DNA from: an uncultured Eubacteriales bacterium
GTDB lineage: Bacteria > Bacillota_A > Clostridia > Peptostreptococcales > Anaerovoracaceae
NCBI GenBank assembly: GCA_902790885.1
Contig: CADATR010000087.1
Span: 1 to 7,337 of the forward strand
DNA length: 7,337 nucleotides
Reading direction: 5' to 3'
This document shows positions 6,071 to 7,337 of this stretch, piece by piece. Every line of letters starts with the position of its first letter. The first letter of the stretch is position 1. The position numbers and the translations under genes were made by a program. Under the pieces are notes generated by a model, which saw only the letters and a program-made list of their open reading frames with translations, searched no databases and had not been told where the DNA came from.

Positions 6071-7216
6071 CTAGAAGGTATTCTTCTGCAGGAAGTCGAC
6101 TGCTTCCGCGACGATGTGTGTCGCGTTGACTCCGTCTGCTCTGATTACTTCCTGCGCAGGCAGTTCACCGTGGATATCCAGATTCGCATGCTCTGCCAGC
6201 TGGTTCTTGAAGTAGTTGTTGTCATCCGCAAAGCCCGGATCAGGCTGTACAAGGCAAATGCTGTATGCCTGCAGTATGCCCGTTACCGAGACCCCGTTCC
6301 ATGTCAGGCCGCTGTACTTCGCGAGTTCTGAGCGAGGTATAAGTGTATTGTCTCTGTAGATCCCCATTGCCTCCCAGAGCGCTTCTGTCTCCTTTTCACT
6401 CAGAGGCTCTGCTTAATTTGCCGTCCTGCAGTTGTCGATCACCTGCTCGAGTGTTGACATGCCGGAAAGTACCGCAATGACTCCCTCAAGCTGGGACGCG
6501 AATCTGATCGACCATGATGCGATCGACTTGTCAGGGCGTACCGCCTTGAGAACTTCTTCTGCCGGTGCCGGAAGCTTAGCCAGTCCGCCGCCCTTGACAG
6601 CTTCCATCACGATGACATCCTTGCCATGCCTGCGGATGATCTCATAGCATTCTCTGGCTGCGACGAACTCACTGTCCCAGTCGATCGGGTTAAGAGCGAT
6701 CTGCACGAATTCGACCTCAGGATGTTCATTCAGGACTCTGTCGAGGAGTGCCGGCGATGAATGGAATGAGAATCCGAGATGCTTTATCTTGCCCTGCTCT
6801 TTCCAGGCCTTAGCATGGTCAAAAAGATGCTCTGACAGGAAGTATCCGTCGCCTGCGCCTTCAATTCCGTCATACCATACGGTCTGCAGGTTGTGCAGAA
6901 GATAGTAGTCAAAGTACTCAACGCCTACATTCTCAAGCTGCTGTGCGAAGGTCTTTTCTACATCCTCTTCAGACATAGGAATGAATGAAGGGAACTTCGT
7001 AGCGACTCTGAATGAATCTCGCGGATGTCTCTCGACGAGGGATTTGCGTACTGCTTCCTCGCTCTTGCCTTCATGATAAACAAAGCTCGTGTCGAAGTAA
7101 TCGTATCCCGCTTCAAGGAATGCATCTACCATCTTATTGAGCTGATCATAGTCAAAGTCTGTCGGATTGCCATTAAGTACCGGCAGTCTCATCATTCCAA
7201 AACCAAGGTTTTTCAT
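6071..7216 (-). pseudogene. Aldo/keto reductase gene interrupted by one in-frame TAA
   Basis: NAD(P)H-dependent oxidoreductase of the TIM-barrel aldo/keto reductase superfamily. The catalytic tetrad is present: Asp42 and Tyr47 (FDTSFVYHEG), Lys74 (VATKFP) and His108 (YYLLHN). Further barrel landmarks are IKHLGFSFH (144-152), VQIALNPIDW (171-180) and GVIAVLSGMSTLEQVIDN (245-262). The frame meets TAA at 6413-6415 after codon 267, then stays open for 113 codons to TAG at 6071-6073. The extension begins AEPLSEKETEAL, which is where family members normally have (E)PL(N/S)EEE, so the stop is a single nonsense change in an otherwise intact gene of about 380 codons, the normal length. The C-terminal part (GVSVTGILQAYSICLVQP, PGFADDNNYF, AVDFLQKNTF) lacks the 4Fe-4S cysteines of many clostridial relatives. 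Start ATG at 7216 has only a weak site (GTGAGA). A sequencing error at one base cannot be ruled out. Confidence 0.8.
6413..7216 (-). CDS. Truncated aldo/keto reductase as actually readable (267 aa)
   Basis: This is the part of the interrupted reductase gene that would be translated if the TAA at 6413-6415 is real and is not read through. It includes the start, the catalytic tetrad (Asp42, Tyr47, Lys74, His108) and most of the barrel, ending at DNCRTAN. The C-terminal 113 residues that normally cap the barrel are missing, so folding and activity are doubtful. An automatic annotation would probably give this as the gene; see the longer entry for the full reading. Confidence 0.6.
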   Translation of the reverse strand: MKNLGFGMMRLPVLNGNPTDFDYDQLNKMVDAFLEAGYDYFDTSFVYHEGKSEEAVRKSLVERHPRDSFRVATKFPSFIPMSEEDVEKTFAQQLENVGVEYFDYYLLHNLQTVWYDGIEGAGDGYFLSEHLFDHAKAWKEQGKIKHLGFSFHSSPALLDRVLNEHPEVEFVQIALNPIDWDSEFVAARECYEIIRRHGKDVIVMEAVKGGGLAKLPAPAEEVLKAVRPDKSIASWSIRFASQLEGVIAVLSGMSTLEQVIDNCRTAN

Positions 7217-7237
7217 AGTACAGTTCTCACTTTCTTT

Positions 7238-7278
7238 TGTGCTTAATTAAATGCTTATATGCTTAATTGTAATGCTTA
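7238..7278 (-). repeat. Tandem 21/20-bp imperfect direct repeat between promoter and reductase start
   Basis: On the minus strand, unit 1 (7278-7258) is TAAGCATTAC + AATTAAGCATA and unit 2 (7257-7238) is TAAGCATTT + AATTAAGCACA. They differ by one indel and two or three bases. Each unit has TAAGCA at both ends, giving four copies. The repeat lies directly downstream of the likely -10, about two helical turns per unit, the layout expected for a regulator binding in tandem. Confidence 0.6.
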
Positions 7279-7292
7279 CAGTTCCACTTTTT

Positions 7293-7322
7293 CTTATATA
7301 CTCAAATTGTACAGGATTTCAA
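7293..7322 (-). promoter_or_regulatory. Probable sigma-A promoter of the aldo/keto reductase gene
   Basis: On the minus strand TTGAAA (7322-7317) is a good -35. TATATA (7300-7295) follows after 16 nt, or TATAAG (7298-7293) after 18 nt. The region is AT-rich and about 80 nt before the reductase ATG at 7216. The sequence further upstream leaves the window. Confidence 0.55.
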
Positions 7323-7337
7323 CGCTATTCGCTAATA

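Noticed and set aside
5773..6331. Plus-strand frames 5773-6129 and 5951-6331
   Set aside because: They lack ribosome binding sites and family resemblance, cross the terminator and dyad of minus-strand genes, and overlap the conserved reductase tail.
6071..6367. Separate 98-aa gene starting at an ATG at 6367
   Set aside because: It is in the same frame as the reductase and matches its C-terminal part. GGGAGG lies only 2 nt before the ATG, too close, so it is best read as the tail of one interrupted gene.
6413..6415. Selenocysteine or pyrrolysine recoding at the reductase stop
   Set aside because: The codon is TAA; selenocysteine uses TGA and pyrrolysine TAG.
1..7337. CRISPR array, tRNA or rRNA genes, insertion sequence, phage or plasmid functions
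   Set aside because: I saw no regularly spaced repeats, no tRNA-like cloverleaf arms, and no transposase, integrase or replication protein in any frame.

Overview
The window looks like chromosomal DNA of an anaerobic, low-to-mid GC Gram-positive bacterium (Bacillota, most likely class Clostridia, from a gut or rumen habitat). The reasons are strong AGGAGG-type ribosome binding sites, DUF4317 and DUF4342 proteins, an OmpR-type two-component pair, a remnant of a domain-permuted GH3 beta-glucosidase of the kind known from rumen and gut Clostridia, and an anaerobe-type aldo/keto reductase. This placement is inference from gene content only.

Left part, 33-2506 (minus strand): a compact three-gene operon. 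A DUF4342 membrane protein with an N-terminal UBA-like domain comes first, then an OmpR/PhoB-type response regulator, then its sensor histidine kinase. Both junctions overlap (11 nt and about 14 nt), so translation is probably coupled. The operon ends beside a strong 15-bp hairpin at 33-73. The T-tract of that hairpin points the other way, as if it terminates a convergent gene off the left edge.

Middle, 2636-5288: a monocistronic DUF4317 gene (minus strand) with its own GAAA-loop terminator. It is divergent from an intact SLC13/ArsB-type membrane permease (plus strand).

Right part, 5401-7337: a patch of gene decay. A plus-strand gene start with a very strong ribosome binding site runs, at about 5511-5517, straight into the antisense of a GH3 beta-glucosidase start. 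Both genes are cut at that seam, which looks like a deletion or rearrangement scar. Next to it, a full-length aldo/keto reductase gene (6071-7216, minus) is interrupted by one in-frame TAA at 6413-6415. Its last 113 codons remain open and in frame. Its promoter region carries a tandem 21/20-bp repeat that looks like an operator.

I found no RNA genes, CRISPR arrays, insertion sequences or integrases, and no clear new defence or mobile system. The most notable items are the UBA-like membrane protein coupled to the two-component system, the seam at about 5514, and the single nonsense codon in the reductase.
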